From positions 1 through 14,131 of the forward strand of contig DXCD01000106.1 of NCBI GenBank assembly GCA_019116185.1: a stretch of DNA of 14,131 nt, read 5' to 3'. The DNA comes from Candidatus Mediterraneibacter stercorigallinarum (GTDB taxonomy: Bacteria > Bacillota > Clostridia > Lachnospirales > Lachnospiraceae). Made by a program: the position numbers and the translations under genes. The notes beneath the pieces are model-generated. The model ran no database searches and was not told the origin of the DNA. It worked only from the letters and a program-made list of their open reading frames with translations. Numbering within the stretch: position 1 is the first letter of the stretch; every line of letters begins with the position of its first letter. Below, piece by piece: positions 13,122-14,131 of this stretch.

Positions 13122-14131
13122 TTAGTTTTTTCGGTATTTAAATGGAGTATCGCCATAAGCCTGTTTGTACATTTTGGAAAAGTAACTTAAGTTATGGTAA
13201 CCAACTGCACTGGCGATTTCACTGATTTTTTTATCAGTATTTTTTAACAGATGTTCGGCGACAGATAGTCGATGATCATTTAAAAATTTGTTGAATGAAA
13301 TTCCAGTTTCAGTTTTAAAGAGGCGACAGAAATACTCATTGTTAAGAGAGAGCAGCTTGGAGATATCAGTACTTTTTTCAATTTTATCATAATTGTTCCA
13401 TACTTCTGTGATTGCAGTGCGTACATATTGTGAATAACCATCGAATTGCTCCCAGTATTTTATCTCCTTAGAACCTCCAAAGATTAATACGGCTTCTTTG
13501 AGAACTGTAAATGTGTTGCAATATAAAATTTGGCGTTTTGCATTATCACAGACAGAATCCAGAGAATGTATGCTATATCCGAATGAAAGTGAACGGCAAT
13601 GTTCGACCATATCAGAAAAGATCTGACGGATATATGCAATATCCGTAAAAGAATTTTTCTCGATAATGTCGAGCATTTCCGTGGACAGTGTAAGTATTCC
13701 AGGTGAGTTTCCATCGGCCTTTCTAGCAATCGCAGAGCGGTATAGTCTATTCAGACTGTCCTTTACACGGATATTCTTTTCGAAATCTATCTGCGGACAG
13801 AGCGTGCGCTCCGGGTAAAAGAAAGCAAGATTTAAAGCCAAAATAGTGTTCAGAAGTCTTATATTCAGCTTCCGGGAAGATAACAGCAGTTCAGATATAC
13901 CCAGTTTACAGCCTGTTTGAGTATCAAGTTTACTGCGCAAAATAGTATACTGATTAAGCTGATATATCTGGCTGGGGGTTTCTCTTGATGAAATTGCACA
14001 CACAGAAATCTCTGGAGAAAAGTCATCAAGAAACAACAGATTGGCATCATTCGCTTCGCACAGTTCATATATAAAAGTGGTGAAAATCGGCTTATCCTTA
14101 CGAAAGAGAGAAAGCAGAAAAAAAGGCGCTT
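13122..14131 (-). CDS. AraC-family transcriptional regulator (5' end cut by window)
   Basis: DNA-binding regulator; 335 residues are visible and the frame is open to the window edge, so the N-terminus lies outside. The in-frame TTG at 14036 is unlikely to be the true start because coding-like sequence (FTTFIYELCEANDANL) continues before it. The last 100 or so residues are the AraC double helix-turn-helix: LNNEYFCRLFKTETGISF for the first helix pair, ISEIASAVGYHNLSYFSKMY for the second, and YGDTPFKYRK for the signature end. The long N-terminal sensor part has no motif I recognise, so its ligand is unknown. Base composition is about 40% G+C by eye, clearly below its neighbours, which may mean later acquisition. 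It runs convergent to the tRNA array; its target genes are not visible. Confidence 0.88.
   Translation of the reverse strand, partial: APFFLLSLFRKDKPIFTTFIYELCEANDANLLFLDDFSPEISVCAISSRETPSQIYQLNQYTILRSKLDTQTGCKLGISELLLSSRKLNIRLLNTILALNLAFFYPERTLCPQIDFEKNIRVKDSLNRLYRSAIARKADGNSPGILTLSTEMLDIIEKNSFTDIAYIRQIFSDMVEHCRSLSFGYSIHSLDSVCDNAKRQILYCNTFTVLKEAVLIFGGSKEIKYWEQFDGYSQYVRTAITEVWNNYDKIEKSTDISKLLSLNNEYFCRLFKTETGISFNKFLNDHRLSVAEHLLKNTDKKISEIASAVGYHNLSYFSKMYKQAYGDTPFKYRKN

Overview
The window looks like chromosome from a Gram-positive, low-to-mid-G+C gut-type Clostridia, most likely Lachnospiraceae. Signs are strong AGGAGG-type ribosome binding sites, consensus sigma-A promoters, a PPi-type phosphofructokinase, a cell-wall-sorted glycosidase ending in an xPxTGD motif, and a dense tRNA array without encoded CCA ends. 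This placement is by gene style; no database was searched and no genus is claimed.

Layout. (1) 1-180: gene-free left edge with repeat-like sequence. (2) 181-2964, minus strand: two housekeeping genes, dihydroorotase (pyrC, pyrimidine synthesis) and PPi-dependent phosphofructokinase (pfp, glycolysis). Each has its own promoter. They are separated by an intrinsic terminator and a patch of 17-bp tandem repeats. (3) 3192-9526, plus strand: a surface/envelope group. It holds UDP-galactopyranose mutase (glf), a membrane-anchored protein whose cytoplasmic half is a degenerate kinase C-lobe and whose outer half is TPR-like, and a 1115-residue wall-anchored glycoside hydrolase (LamG, clan GH-A/GH51-like barrel with an inserted beta domain, FIVAR, sorting signal). 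The 457-bp gap before the hydrolase carries two terminator-like hairpins, two promoter candidates and two dyads. (4) 9592-9888: a tiny Asn/Ser/Lys-rich protein with a forespore-sigma-like promoter, then a perfect 21-bp-arm palindrome. (5) 9932-12225, plus strand: an RNA methyltransferase (THUMP plus Rossmann), RdgB-type XTP/dITP pyrophosphatase and a YfcE-type phosphodiesterase, closely spaced and probably co-transcribed. (6) 12268-13101: a textbook sigma-A promoter driving tRNA-Pro, Gly, Arg, His, Gln, Lys, then a terminator, tRNA-Leu and a final strong terminator. (7) 13122-14131, minus strand: an AraC-family regulator, cut by the window edge and visibly more AT-rich than the rest.

Most genes here are core metabolism, nucleotide-pool sanitation or translation. 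The parts least explained by known families are the pseudokinase-TM-TPR protein, the beta domain inserted just after the catalytic acid/base of the hydrolase, the 43-bp palindrome, and a promoter-like motif shared by the pseudokinase gene and the tiny Asn-rich gene. I see no CRISPR array, defence island, phage or complete insertion sequence.
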